NCBI GenBank assembly: GCA_022410635.1
Contig: JAJVDF010001793.1
Coordinates: 1 to 64,000, forward strand
Length of the DNA stretch: 64,000 bases
From: Tretioscincus oriximinensis
Taxonomy: Eukaryota > Chordata > Lepidosauria > Squamata > Gymnophthalmidae
Reading direction: 5' to 3'
Shown here: piece by piece, positions 1 through 10,287 of the stretch
How positions within the stretch are numbered: position 1 is the stretch's first letter
Layout of the letters: each line of letters begins with the position of its first letter
Position numbers and translations under genes: made by a program
Notes under the pieces: generated by a model
What the model saw: only the letters and a program-made list of their open reading frames with translations
The model's database searches: none
What the model was told of the DNA's origin: nothing

Positions 1-187
1 CATGTCTTTGTCCTATATTTTCAATTGCCTGTAGTCCTTTATCAATTCTTGTTATTTCCATATTTATTTTAGAAATTTCCCGGCTTATTTTATCTTGTCC
101 TTGTAGGAGTTGATCTAGTTTGTTTAAGGTTAAGTCATTTTTAACTGCAATTGAGGGCTCCAGTTGGCTTGGATCTGTCATCGACAT
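1..187 (-). CDS. L1-like ORF1 N-terminus, runs off left edge
   Basis: An open frame of 62 codons starts at an ATG at 187-185, preceded on its strand by an A-rich leader, and continues without a stop to base 1. The peptide begins MSMTDPSQLEPS and then becomes leucine- and isoleucine-rich with charged spacing (LNKLDQLLQGQ, ISREISKINMEI). This looks like the start of a coiled coil, as in ORF1p, the RNA-binding trimer-forming protein of L1-type LINEs. It sits directly downstream of a CpG-rich leader, as expected for a LINE 5' end. The RRM and C-terminal domains would lie outside the window. A Tx1-type ORF1 is the main alternative. No break is seen in this part. Confidence 0.5.
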   Translation of the reverse strand, partial: MSMTDPSQLEPSIAVKNDLTLNKLDQLLQGQDKISREISKINMEITRIDKGLQAIENIGQRH

Positions 188-462
188 TCTTTTATTTTAG
201 TAAAAAAAAACCTCCTACCGGTAGGCTTTTGCGTTCTGGCGGGAAGGCGATCGGGGTCCGTTTTCCTGTTGACAGTTCGTTTGTTTTTTGAGCCTTTTTC
301 GTTTTTACTTGTCTAGGTCCGGATTCTCGTTCCCTTCGCCGTCTCAGTCCAGCGCTTGTTATATTTTTATTCGGGTTTTTATTTGAGCTTTTTTTTAGTT
401 TTTTACTAGCGGTTTTCGGAGGAGACTCGGCTTGCGTCCTTCCGTCAGCCGCGCATGCGTGG
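1..462 (-). mobile_element. 5' end of an L1-like LINE with CpG-rich 5' UTR
   Basis: The block 188-462 is CpG-dense compared with the AT-rich, CpG-poor surroundings and leads straight into the ORF1-like frame. It abuts a CR1 3' fragment at about 463, so the LINE appears to have inserted into that CR1. The missing CR1 terminus (the TTCTTATG tail) should then lie beyond the left window edge. Retained CpGs suggest a fairly recent insertion. Confidence 0.5.
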
Positions 463-762
463 AGTCCTAGTCCAGCATATTGACTCACACAAAGGTCCAC
501 TAATTGTACCTGGGCAGTCTGAACAGAAAAAGACATCCCGGAGGCAGTTTCAAAAGATCCACCCTAATAGCCATTTATACCCTTATTATCCATAAACCTA
601 TCTAATCCTGTCCTAAAGCTATCCAGGCTGCTAACTATCACCACCTCTTCTGGAAGTAAATTCTACTGGCCGATGACCCTCTGGGTGAAAAAATACCTTC
701 CTTTGGCTGATCTCACTCTTCTGCCAATCAGTTTCAAGGAGTGCCCTCTGGACTTAGTGTTG
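463..762 (-). mobile_element. CR1 LINE 3' fragment
   Basis: This is the reverse complement of the CR1 ORF2 C-terminal and 3' UTR region shared with the copies at 5081 and 13329: the FKTGLDRFMD-equivalent segment, the LLPEEVV-equivalent segment, and the 3' motif pairing CTGGACTAG with a transcript end. The terminal tail is cut off by the L1-like element on the left. Confidence 0.8.
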
Positions 763-767
763 AGTTT

Positions 768-825
768 TTATTATTATTATCCACCCTGAGACCTTTGGGT
801 AAATAAATAAACAAATAAATAAATT
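768..825 (+). mobile_element. L2-type LINE 3' tail
   Basis: It contains the sequence CACCCTGAGACCTTTGGGTA followed by AAATAAATAAAC repeats. The same terminal motif ends the longer L2 copies at 10288, 12150 and 39520. Confidence 0.6.
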
Positions 826-1254
826 GGGACAGCTGCTGACTTTCCTACCAAATACTGCTCAGCACTGAAAAAAAATGTCTACCATCAGAAGACACACGTT
901 AGCAAGTGTGTGCATATAAGTACTTTTAAGTTACTGATTTTTTTAGAGAACATTTAATTTCCTTCGGGAGTACAATGTTTGTGTTGATAGCTTCTCTCTA
1001 ACAGCCAGCTCTTTCCACATCAAGGGGGAAACAATTGGGAGCCTTGAAATGAGAGTTCCTAATTGGATAGTGAGGAAAACCACCAACCCAATTTAAGGCA
1101 GCGCACTGATGTTTTGCATGTTTGGGTATAGGCAGAGCTTCTCAGTTTCTTTCTCTCTGCTGGCTGCTCTGCAAAAACTGCAGAAAAAAAGGTTGCAATG
1201 TTTTTAACTTCCCCTTTGACACATGTGCAAACTCTTAAATGACCCACAGGCGCT

Positions 1255-1425
1255 GAAGCCCTCTCCACACAAGGTGTTAAAAACCTCAATGGTATTAAAT
1301 TCCACAACCACCTGATCCTGAGTCCCGACATATGTACCTTCATCCTTCCGCAAACAACCATAAAGCTTTTAATTCTGCTTTGACTAACCAGGAAGTAAAT
1401 AATGAGGATGCTCTCTCTGCTTTGT
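1255..1425 (+). repeat. Unclassified dispersed repeat R, copy 1
   Basis: It shares with 38545-38705 and 48475-48690, and in reverse with 20885-21085, an ordered block: 'caatggt.ttaa.ttcc', a Y-rich 'accttcatcctt', 'caaac.at.aaa', and 'aggaagtaaat'. No protein or terminal repeat is recognised. Confidence 0.5.
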
Positions 1426-1849
1426 CAGGTGAGCCTTCTCTTAAGATCCTGCCTTCTCCTGTTAGGCTTGGGAAGAGGAATATGGGCTGTTTTGAAAAGA
1501 TATTTATTTACATTTTTGGTTGGGGTTAGCCATTTAGGATATATATTAATTGGCATTAATATATCTGATATAAAATATACAAGAATTGACCTTTGCTAGC
1601 ACAAGAGAAGCCTGGGTGGAAAATTTTTGAAAATCTCTGGAAACCCCAGCCTGGTAAACAGGAGAAGCCAAATCTCTCTTCCTGTCCTGAGGGCATCTCT
1701 CATTCAAGGAACCCTGACAGACTAAAGGGCTTAATGACACCTATTGTGGCAAAAGGGCACTCATTGTTTTACTAGCCATGCACCTGGGCTAAAACCATTA
1801 GCTTGATAGTGGCAGAAAGAGGAAGCCCCATTAAGCTCTATTCCCTTAG

Positions 1850-2260
1850 GTGAGTCACAGTATTCCTGGACCTAGAGGGATAAACCAGGATAAACAAAAG
1901 CTAAAAGGGCCAATCTTGTATCTTCCCACCACACCATATTTGGCATTTCCTGACACAGGCTGCACCTCCTTTGGGAGGAGAGAAACGCATCACACAGGTG
2001 TCACAACCTGGGCACACCTCTGGTCCGCCCTAACCCACGTGTTTGTACCACCCACTCTGACATCACTTGATTGATCCACGCCTTTTGTTATTGGATTCAA
2101 TAAAAACCTCTGCACAGTTGTGTTCTGGAGTGTCTCATGACCCATGAGCCTCCTGGATCACCTTTGAACCCAAGCTATGGTCTCCGTGTGAATCTACTTT
2201 ACACGTGTCCGCACGCTTTGGATCCAGCTACCTTAGGCAAGCTAAGGAGCCGAATAACAT
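1850..2260 (+). mobile_element. Possible solo LTR fragment
   Basis: An AATAAA signal at about 2099-2104 follows 'ttattggattc' and precedes a short GT-rich stretch and a C/T-rich block, which is the layout of an R-U5 region. I see no clean TG...CA ends or target duplication, so this is tentative. Confidence 0.3.
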
Positions 2261-2280
2261 GGTAAGCGAACCCCCGTTAA

Positions 2281-2325
2281 TTTTTATAGCACCCTATACC
2301 CAAAGGTCTCAGGGCATTCTCAGGG
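2281..2325 (-). mobile_element. L2-type LINE 3' tail
   Basis: It contains the reverse complement of the L2 terminal motif (CCCTATACCCAAAGGTCTCA). Only about 45 bases are recognisable. Confidence 0.55.
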
Positions 2326-3059
2326 AAAGAATCAGCAATCAAGAAATTATGGCTCCTCACACCTTCTTCCCTGAAGCAAGGCAAAAACTCTGTTTGCATG
2401 TATGGCAGGACAATCATGATACTGAAACATCCCAGTAAGGAAAACATCGTGTGGAGAGAGCCTAGATCCAGATAAGTGACTTTGTAGTAAAATTGTTAAC
2501 TATTTCACTATGACGGACTCACATCCACATGTAGCAATGAACTTTTTCCTCATATATTTAACTGCAGTCCCCATGAGGCTTTGAGAGACTATAGCTCCCA
2601 AGAAGCTCTGTTTCTCTTCTGTCATTGTCTGCAGCTACCTCTAGCCTTCTTAGCAGGTGGAGGAATCAAAGCGAGAAATGGGGCTTTTAGGTTTTTTAAA
2701 ATGATGCTTTTAGGCTGTGATAAGCTGCGATAGGGTCTTCATGCATGACTGCTTGAAGGGAGGATGGAATTCGCAGAAGCCACCGTAGTTCTGCCTGTAT
2801 GACCCAGTCCTGGTGAGAGGATCTCACCTTTGGCTGTGGAATGAGAACACATATATTGGCAAGAAAGAAACGGAATATTGGACTTTTCTACCACTGTCTA
2901 TACAATGTGCCAGGCACCTGTGTAGCACACATTTAGGCCATAGTGAAGACACATCTGTTCATCCTCGTCTTCGGCTGAGCCAGAAAAACTCTCCTTGAAG
3001 GCATAGTAGTATTTTTACACTATTGTGTTTTAAAATTGTTCCATTTTAATCAGTTTTAA
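2326..3059. other. Intronic DNA, nothing recognised
   Basis: No conserved frame, splice-bounded exon or repeat motif was recognised here apart from weak similarity of 2405-2460 to 38880-38940 (both contain 'acaatcatgat' followed by 'ggaaaacat'). Confidence 0.4.
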
Positions 3060-3071
3060 CTTTTTTAATTG

Positions 3072-3152
3072 TGATCCCTCCCTGAGACCTTTTGGTATAG
3101 GGTGGAAAATAAATGTGAAGAGGTAAGTAGATAAATAAATAAATAAAATAGC
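3072..3152 (+). mobile_element. L2-type LINE 3' tail with ATAA repeats
   Basis: CCCTGAGACCTTTTGGTATAGGG is followed by 'aaataaatg' and then GATAAATAAATAAATAAA. It is the plus-strand end of a truncated L2 or of an L2-tailed SINE. Confidence 0.6.
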
Positions 3153-3777
3153 TTTACTTTCAGCTGCTGAAGAAAACATTTATCTTTGATACATGTTTGG
3201 ATGACTTTGCTGTTATTGTCGGAAACCAGTGACTCATGGCCAACTTCTGTTAGACTGCATGAGCATCTCCCTTGGAGTACTGTTTTTTTTTTTTTTTGGT
3301 AAAAAATACTTCCCAAGGAGATCTGGAGATCAGACTAACAATGCTCCCCGGTCAGTCTTCTCTAGCACTCAACTATAGCTTGCGCATTTTCTATGAACAT
3401 CTCTCTGCAGCTTGGTTGGCAGACAGACAGAAGTTTGTCCATGTCTGGAAAGAGGCAGGAAATCAAAACGGCAACTACCTACCTTGGATTCTTTAGAAAG
3501 GCACAACTGCTTCAGCCTTAAGAAGGATTCTAACTGGAGTCTTTCAATCATTGAAATATTCTCTGCAAGACTATTGATTGTTTTCTGTATTTTGAACACA
3601 TTTGGAACGATGATTGTGTGTAAAGTTGCAGTACACACACAGGGGAGGACAGAGATAGGGAGAGCGAGGGAATCAATATCTAAAAGAGAAAAAAAATCTA
3701 ACCAGAAGCACCAGGAGGAAAGAGGAGTGGGGAGGAAGAGGGAAGCAAGAGAGGGGGATAACAAAGAGATTCAAAAA

Positions 3778-3815
3778 TGTATAATCCAAAAGTGTATAAT
3801 CCAAAAGTGTATAAT
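3778..3815 (+). repeat. Short tandem repeat, about 15-bp unit
   Basis: The unit 'tataatccaaaagtg' occurs about two and a half times in tandem downstream of a purine-rich block (3640-3760). Confidence 0.7.
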
Positions 3816-4050
3816 CAGGGAGACACAGATTAAAGACTACTAAACGTAAGCCACTATATCTCCCTCAGAGTCAGGAACACAATATCATACCTTGTGTGTA
3901 ACAAATTTATAATTTATTCAACACTAAATCAGTCATCAAATATACACAATCAAAGTAGCCTCTAACACACAAAACCAGCCTCAAAGTTTCTACTGTTACT
4001 AAGCGATCACATTGTATAATCAGTTCAACATCCACTTCATTCCTATACTC

Positions 4051-4652
4051 AGGCTGCGTGCACATGACGATCTAAAAACTGGAATAAAGCTATATTCTGG
4101 GATATAGCAATCACGTGCACTTGGCAGCCTGCTTTCAGGGGCGGCTGTTGCCTAGATGGAGGATTGTCATTGTCGCTTTGCTTCCTCCTCGCCTAACCAA
4201 ACCATCTCCAGTCAATAGCAGCCCCTGAAAGCAAGCGGAGGATTCTGCTGAAACAACGGGAAGAGGCGGAGGTGGCCATGCGTACTGCTGGCCCCATCCA
4301 CATGGAGCTTAGTTCTGGGTCACATCTTGGGACCTGCCATAGTCTACACTAGCATGTGGTTGGCAGGCTCCTATTCCGAAGGACAGATTGGTTCCCTCTG
4401 GATGCAGCATGTCAGCGCAGTGCAGTCCTTTTTTGACAGCTGCTGTGTTCTCGCTTGTTTAACCTCTCGCGCCTTTTGTGCACATGCTAGACGACGGTGC
4501 TGGCCGCGAGAGGACGGAGGTTCTCCAGAACGGTGCCTGAATATCCCAGCAATAGTTTGTTCCTGGATAAAAAGCGTTTATTGTGTTACAGCTGCTGAAC
4601 CTCCCTCATCTCGCTCCGATTGAGGCAGAAATATGCTGTGTGAACGTAGCCT
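4051..4652. mobile_element. Foldback / TIR element, family C, copy 1
   Basis: The ends are inverted: AGGCTGCGTGCACATGACGA on the left against the complement of TGTGAACGTAGCCT on the right. Internal inverted segments include 'gctttcaggggcggctg' near 4130 with 'cagcccctgaaagc' near 4218. The right third (4527-4652) matches 27440-27592 of the second copy. No coding sequence for a transposase is visible, so it is non-autonomous. Direct flanking duplications are not evident. Confidence 0.65.
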
Positions 4653-5080
4653 ATGTGTCATGTCACGTATAGATGAATCTCTCTCNCTCATAGATCCATA
4701 TCTGAGTCCATCATCCAGTAACACGTCCCAAACATGGAGGTAGGTGCTGTATAGTCAAAAATGTCAATAGTACCCAAAAGGATATGAGTTGTGACAATAG
4801 GCAATGCTGATGGGTCTGGCAAGTAGTAGTAGCCTAGTAGCAATTGCCACAACAACCGTTGCATGATTACATAGGAGGTTTCCAACTGTGTTTTTTTTAA
4901 CGGCTTGTTAGCTTCACCACACGTAGTGCTGGTGTATGATATTGTGCACCTGACTCTGAGGGGGTTTCAGTGGCTTATGTTTAGTTGGATAAAAAAGAGA
5001 GACAGAAATAAGATAGAAGGCAGTGAAAGAAAAAAAATAGGAAAGAAATGAAGCAGTGATAGATGGATAGAGTCCCGCAG

Positions 5081-5730
5081 CAAATGTTGTTTATAAATCT
5101 GTGGTGAGGCCACATTTGGAATCCTGTGTTCAGTTCTGGTCACCACATCTCAAGAGAGATATTTTGGAACTGGAGAAGGTGCAGAAAAGGGCAACAAAAA
5201 TGATCAAGGGTCTGGAGCACCTCCCTTATGAAGTCCGGCTGCAACGTCTGGGCCTCTCCAGCCTCGAAAGGCGACGTTTGAGAGGTGATCTGATTGAAGT
5301 GTACAAAATCATGCAAGGGATGGATAGGGTGAATAGAGAAAAATGTTTTCTCTCTCACACAGCACTAGGACCAGAAGGCACAGATGAGTAGATAAGTGAG
5401 AACAGACAAAGGAAAGTATTATTTCACCCAGAGAGTCATTGGCCTGTGGAACTTACTTCCTGAAGAGGTAGTGGCAGCTAACAGCTTGGACAGCTTCAAG
5501 ACAGGACTAGACCAGTTTATGGACACCAAGGTTACTAGGATGGATGCCTAGATGCTGCCTCCGGGATGGAGCAACAGGCAGGACTCCTGAAATACCATTT
5601 GCAAGGAGTCATGAACAGGTGCATATTTTGCTTTCATCTGTTCGGACTGNCCAGGTGCATCTGTGTGAGACAGAATGCTGGATTAGATGGGCTCTGGCTC
5701 GATCCAGTATGCCTCTTCTTATGTTCTTAT
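5081..5730 (+). mobile_element. CR1 LINE, 5'-truncated, ORF2 C-terminus
   Basis: The frame starting near 5101 encodes the CR1 reverse transcriptase C-terminus ([19 protein letters not shown], then [19 protein letters not shown], then the [16 protein letters not shown] motif). A frameshift or stop follows at about 5391. The LLPEEVVAAN-like and FKTGLDQFMD-like segments and the 3' UTR come next, and the copy ends in CTTCTTATGTTCTTAT. It is dead by truncation and frameshift. Confidence 0.9.
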
Positions 5731-6727
5731 AAATAGAACAAATGAATTTATAAAANGGAAAATTCACCATGATTACTAACAAAAAGCCCTGCATGTTTTG
5801 CATATAGGTGTGTCTGTGTGTGTGTTTTGTTTGANGGGGGGTCCAACATTGTCTATATCTGGGATGGCCTATGGCTGGTGGTCAGGATGCAATAATCTAC
5901 ATGCTATATACCGTATTTTTCGGTATATAAGATGCACTTTATTTCTCAAAAATTTTGGGGGGAAATGTTTGTGTGTTTTATGCAGCGAAATTCCTCCCAA
6001 ATGTAGAAAATGTTCACAAAGATGGCATTAGCAGCAGTTCAAATAATAAAAAAAAATTCAAAATATCTTTTTCCTTATTTTCCTCCTCTAAAATCTAGGG
6101 TACTATTGTCTGGTGTGTCTTATAGTCCATAAAATACAGTAGGTATTTCTGTGTATTACTGGCTTGAACTTTTAATTATTTGAACAATTTTTTACTGCCT
6201 TTATGTGTCCCCAGAGTTTTGCCTGAACCTTTTGACTTTAACTTGAATTATTGGCTTCAGGTAATAGCNGCTGTTTTGTGCTTTGCCATCTATTCAGATA
6301 GCAAACCCCGCAGCTACTATTCTCAGCATGAAGAAATGCTTTATTTTATCTCACTGAGCTTTCCTGGGTGATCCCTGGCAGATTATCTTTTGGAAAAGCG
6401 AGAAAGAAAATATTTGCTAAATTCCTTTCCCTCTATATTTCTTCCAAAGTCTTCCACGGCCCCCCTTATTCACCTCTTTTCTAAACTACAAAGCCTCAAA
6501 TGCTGTGGACTTTTCTAGAGGGTATTGCAATAATCTTTTTACTATTACAGTTGCCCTTTCCTGAAATATTTCCAGCTCTACTAGATCCCTTTCTGAAGCA
6601 CAGTGATAAAAACTCTATTCCATTAAGCACCGTTGCAGCCCTNCTTTGGATAAGGGTGTTTTTAGTTCCATTTCTGGTGATTTGTAGCACAACCCTAAGT
6701 TCTTTTTATAAGTTCACATTAAAAACA

Positions 6728-6845
6728 TAGGAGCGTAAGCAAAGTCCCACTGGATCGGACCAATGGTGCATCTACTGCATAAGGAAGCCCAGTAACAGGA
6801 CACGGATGCAAAGGCTGTTTGCAGTGTCCCAACATCTGCCCTTCG
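6728..6845 (-). mobile_element. CR1-like 3' fragment
   Basis: The sequence 'cactggatcggaccaatggtgcatct' and 'gaagcccagtaacaggacacggatgcaa' resembles, in reverse, the non-coding 3' region of a second CR1-type family. Similar blocks lie at 7165-7330 and 7380-7480. Confidence 0.5.
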
Positions 6846-6944
6846 AAGGCAAATCATCATCAGGGTTAATGGCCATTGACAGCTATTGTTAACATAAGAA
6901 GTCCCAGTCTGCTCTTGTGATTAGAATGGCAGACTCTTAACTGT

Positions 6945-7095
6945 CCCTCTCCTGATTCAATTTCACATTCCTACATGAAAATCACAGTTCTTCAGAGCTC
7001 TCTCAGCCCCACTTATTTCACAAGGTATCTGTTGTGAAGAGAAGAACAGAAAGTGGATCTTCTTCTTCTTCCTCCTCCTCTTCTCCCCCACCCCC
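6945..7095 (+). mobile_element. Sauria-like SINE (type A) 3' part with TTC/TCC tail
   Basis: It carries the type A body motif 'acagttcttcagagctctctcagccccac' and 'ggta-tctgttgtgaagagaag', then a CTTCTTCTTCTTCC tail. The tRNA-like head is degraded. Confidence 0.65.
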
Positions 7096-7164
7096 AGCAA
7101 CTCATATAAGTTATCTAAGGCAGCCCAACGTATCTAAGGCAGCTACACTGGAATACTATCCATG

Positions 7165-7490
7165 CATATAAGAACATCAATGTACCAATGGTGCAAATCC
7201 ACGACTTATCTGTTCCAGGCTTTTGCTCTCAAGTGGCCAACTAACTGTACAAGGAAACCCACCAGCAGGACATGAGCAAGGTTGTCTCCAAATAGCTGCC
7301 CTTCAGAGGCACAGAGACAGATACAGTGCCCTGAAAATAGACAATGTCCATCCTGATTTTTATGCATAGATGAATATAGATGCCTTGTGGGTCCACCTAA
7401 TGGTCCATCTAGTCCAGCAGTCATCTCTGTACAGAGAAGTCCACTAGCAGGTCAAGAGCATACAGCTTGCCCTGCTGCAATCTTCAAGCT
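7165..7490 (-). mobile_element. CR1-like 3' fragments in tandem
   Basis: Two consecutive copies of the block 'aatggt(g/c)ca... gtacaaggaaaccc/gagaagtccac... agcaggacatgagcaaggttg/agcaggtcaagagcat' are seen, both on the minus strand. They are probably fragments of the same family as 6728-6845. Confidence 0.45.
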
Positions 7491-7654
7491 CTTTGTTGGC
7501 TACCTAGGTCTAGATGTCTAGGGGCAAAAAGTAGGATGGGAACATTGTATCTTTAAATGGGTGTGCTGTAAAAGAGAACAATTCAGCTCTTTTACGCAGC
7601 ATACAGTCCCTTCCAGTATGGGTGCCAGGTCAGTTTTTAGATGCAAGAATAAAC

Positions 7655-7874
7655 TAGGCTGACCAGATGGCCCCTTTTTGGGGGGCAGGGGGGTGGGTTG
7701 GAAACCTGGTTTTGAGGTGCCTCCCAGTTTTTTCTGAGGAAATTTTTTTCAAAAAAAGGTTTTTTTCGAAAATATTTTTGTTTTTTTAATTTTTTTCCTC
7801 AGAAATAAACTGGAGGCATTCCAAAAATGGGTTTTCAACACACACACCCCAAAAGGGGTCATCTGGTCAGCCTA
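7655..7874. mobile_element. Palindromic MITE (GACCAG family), copy 1
   Basis: The left end TAGGCTGACCAGAT is the inverse of the right end ATCTGGTCAGCCTA. Most of the 220 bp pairs with itself (CCCCTTTTTGGGG near the left with CCCCAAAAGGGG near the right; 'cctcccagtttttt' with 'aataaactggagg'), with a T/A-rich centre. No coding capacity. The 8 bases beside each end match at only about half the positions, consistent with an old insertion. Confidence 0.85.
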
Positions 7875-8104
7875 GAACTATTTTGTTTAATTTGTTTAAT
7901 TACTGCTAACAACCCAACATCTATAGGAACACAGTGACTCAGGAGAACAGCTAATAGCATTCAGCCTTCACATTGCTTCAAGCATTTGAAGGGCCTTTCC
8001 ACACTTAGCATAGGAATAGTTCATGGATAGGCCTATGGATCTTCCTTCTGCATGCCAGAAGGCCATTTCTGCACTGAGCCTTATTCTGGGCTATATCTGT
8101 TTGG

Positions 8105-8172
8105 GGTGGTTTAGTGAATCCTGTATTGAGCCAATGACCCTGGAGGTCTCTTCCAACTCAGTGATTTTATGA
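8105..8172 (+). mobile_element. CR1 3' tail of a second subfamily
   Basis: The 'atgaccctggaggtctcttccaactcagtgattttatg' block is the classic CR1 terminus ending in a TTCTATG-like octamer, different from the TTCTTATG tail of the main subfamily in this window. A longer copy of this type is at 56750-57810. Confidence 0.7.
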
Positions 8173-8214
8173 TACCTTGGAACAGGGGCCTGCAATCTGT
8201 ATGTTAGTGCAGAC

Positions 8215-8402
8215 CAGTGATTCCCAAACATTTTTGAACTGCCGCCCCCTTGGCTCTCAAGCCACATCCCTAGTGCCCCCCACCCCATTCCCGTAGTGCC
8301 CCCCATCCCATTCACCTCAATTGTATAAAATAATTCTTACCGCCCCCCTCAATGTCTTCAGCACCCATAGGGGGGCAGTACCACCCACCTTGGGAATCCC
8401 TG
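8215..8402. mobile_element. hAT MITE with 8-bp target duplication
   Basis: The terminal inverted repeats are CAGTGATTCCCAAACAT and the complement of TTGGGAATCCCTG. It is flanked by GTGCAGAC (8207-8214) and GTGTAGAC (8403-8410), 7 of 8 identical. The interior is C-rich ('gtgccccccaccccattc' twice). It lies inside the family B MITE. Confidence 0.85.
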
Positions 8403-8487
8403 GTGTAGACTGTGGCAGGCTCTGAATGATAGCCCTCTGTTCTGAGATAATGTCCAAAATAAAGCTCAGTGTGGACAGGGCCTAAGC

Positions 8488-8960
8488 CTCCTGTTAACAT
8501 GGTGCAGCCTCAAAGAATGCAGCATAGCCTGGTCCATACTGGTGGATCTACAGGTCTAATAGTGGTCTAGTGAGTGCAAGATTGGGCAGAAGTGTATGAA
8601 AGTTAGGCGTGCTTGTGTAGGGCAGTAAAGCAGGGGGAGAGAGGGCATTCTGGCAATGCACATCTTCATAGAATCAGAAAATTGGTGTAATCTTCTGAGC
8701 GAGCAAGAGGGATGTTACGGAAAACTATTCTCCACGTTGAATTGCTCTTTCCACATGTACTGCACAGTCATCCATGAAAGCACCAAGTATTAAAATGCAT
8801 AATGTTCGTAGGCAGTGGCAGCCACCATGGGTGAGCACAAACAGAAGTCCCCCTTTCTGCTGAAAGCTAGCTCATGGTTGCATTTACCTTTGTTGGGTTT
8901 TCTAGTTAAAACCAATATGTACATGTTTGATTGTATTGTTTTAAAATGTAAATTTTGTAC
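8488..8960. other. Intronic DNA, nothing recognised
   Basis: Unique-looking sequence with no gene, splice-bounded exon or clear repeat. Confidence 0.4.
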
Positions 8961-8965
8961 TATTT

Positions 8966-9034
8966 TTTTTTTGTTGCTGTCCCGAGACCTTCGGGTATGG
9001 GGTGGGGTATAAATGTAAAAATAAACAAAATAAA
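8966..9034 (+). mobile_element. L2-type LINE 3' tail
   Basis: CCCGAGACCTTCGGGTATGG followed by 'tataaatgtaaaaataaacaaaataaa'. Only the terminus is recognisable. Confidence 0.55.
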
Positions 9035-9815
9035 TGTTTACTGCCAGATGGTAAGGTATGATCTCCAATGTCTATCAAGCAGCACTTTTTCCTGTGGGAT
9101 CAGTGAAATGCTGATATTATAGCTTATCACTACGTTACTGTATTACTGAGTATGTGTAATTAGTTATTCATTCATTTAGTTATCGTCCTCTAATGAAGAT
9201 GCTTGGAGTGTGAAGTCCAGTCTCTATATTCTAGAGATAATTACTTAACCTGTATGGAATGAAATAAACGGGACTATATTTCTTATCTTGGAAGAAGCCA
9301 CAGCCTTTTACAGCCAGCCTATTCTTCAGGTCTCAGAAAGCTGCATCTATACCCTGTATGAATTGGGTCAGAACCTGTTCCCACCAACCCTTGCTGCTCA
9401 CCACAGGTGAGTATGGAAACACAGCATAAGCAACATAAAGCCAAGCAGAAATCAGCCCTGTTGTTTCAAACTGGTCCTGCAGTTTCAAAGGAAAATTGGG
9501 CTAATGCGCCACTGTATATCCATCTCTAAAGCCAACATGAGTTGCTATCAAATGCAATCAAAAGTTGCTGATACATTCTGAATTATCAGTAGGGACACCG
9601 TGCCACTGTCACACTCTTGAGAAAGGTAATTCATCATCGGAAGCAAAGTTGCTTGTGCCAAAAACAGAGGCAAGGTTGAAAAAGATTCAGACATTCCCTT
9701 CTTTCAATTATTACAAGGACTGTCCTTGCTCTATCAGAGGGTATTTCAGATTTCTGGACTCAGCATGGATTTCTTGACATACATACGGGAATTTCTGCTG
9801 GATCAGGCCACAGCT
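9035..9815. other. Intronic DNA, nothing recognised
   Basis: No exon, RNA gene or repeat family was identified. A/T content is typical of the intron background. Confidence 0.4.
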
Positions 9816-9821
9816 CCTTTT

Positions 9822-10055
9822 GTCCTGCAGAAGAGGTGGTGCAGAGGTTAAGAACAACGGTCTTTCAATAAAGGGATCTGCGTTTGAAGCCCATGTGTCT
9901 GCCGCAGAGAGGTGTGTGCCTTCTACTGGCCTTAGTTTCAGCCAACGTAGCTGTTCGAAATCAAGCAATTGCAAGTATGTTAATAGGTACCACCATCTCA
10001 CTGTAATGGGGAAGATAGAATTTAATTCTTCGGGTGAAAGCAAGGTATAAAATCC
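9822..10055 (+). mobile_element. tRNA-headed SINE, type B
   Basis: The head 'gtggtgcagaggttaagaac' plus 'gcgtttgaagccc' correspond to pol III A and B boxes. The type B body follows: 'ccttctactggcc', 'ccaac-tagctgttcgaaa', 'gaagatagaattta'. The end is degraded and lacks the TTC tail. Confidence 0.7.
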
Positions 10056-10287
10056 ATGAAAGCCCTGTGACTGAATTATATTTGGATGAATCTCAGGGTT
10101 TGGAGTGATGTCATCAATGTTCTAAAGCCAGGGCCAGGCTGACAATGGTTGCCATGGAACCCTGACCCAGCACTGCAGCAGGAACTGGGAATGAACAACA
10201 CAGAAAGAGGGTCCAAGGAACATGGAAGGAGAAAGGATAAGCTCGAACTCACCCCCCACCCACACTGCATTAAAGTCAGGCAATGGG

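Larger units (their letters stand above)
8036..8484. mobile_element. MITE family B with two nested insertions
   Basis: The left end GCACTGAGCCTTATTCTGGGC mirrors the right end, whose complement is AGGCCCTGTCCACACTGAGC followed by TTTATTTTGGAC. Inside are a CR1 tail (8105-8172) and a hAT MITE (8215-8402). The internal 'gtgtagactgtggcaggctc' also occurs in the family copies at 23600, 28030 and 30840. Confidence 0.7.

Noticed and set aside
3412..3843. 143-codon plus-strand frame
   Set aside because: Its charged C-terminal part comes from purine-rich and tandemly repeated sequence; no domain and an overlapping opposite frame of equal length.
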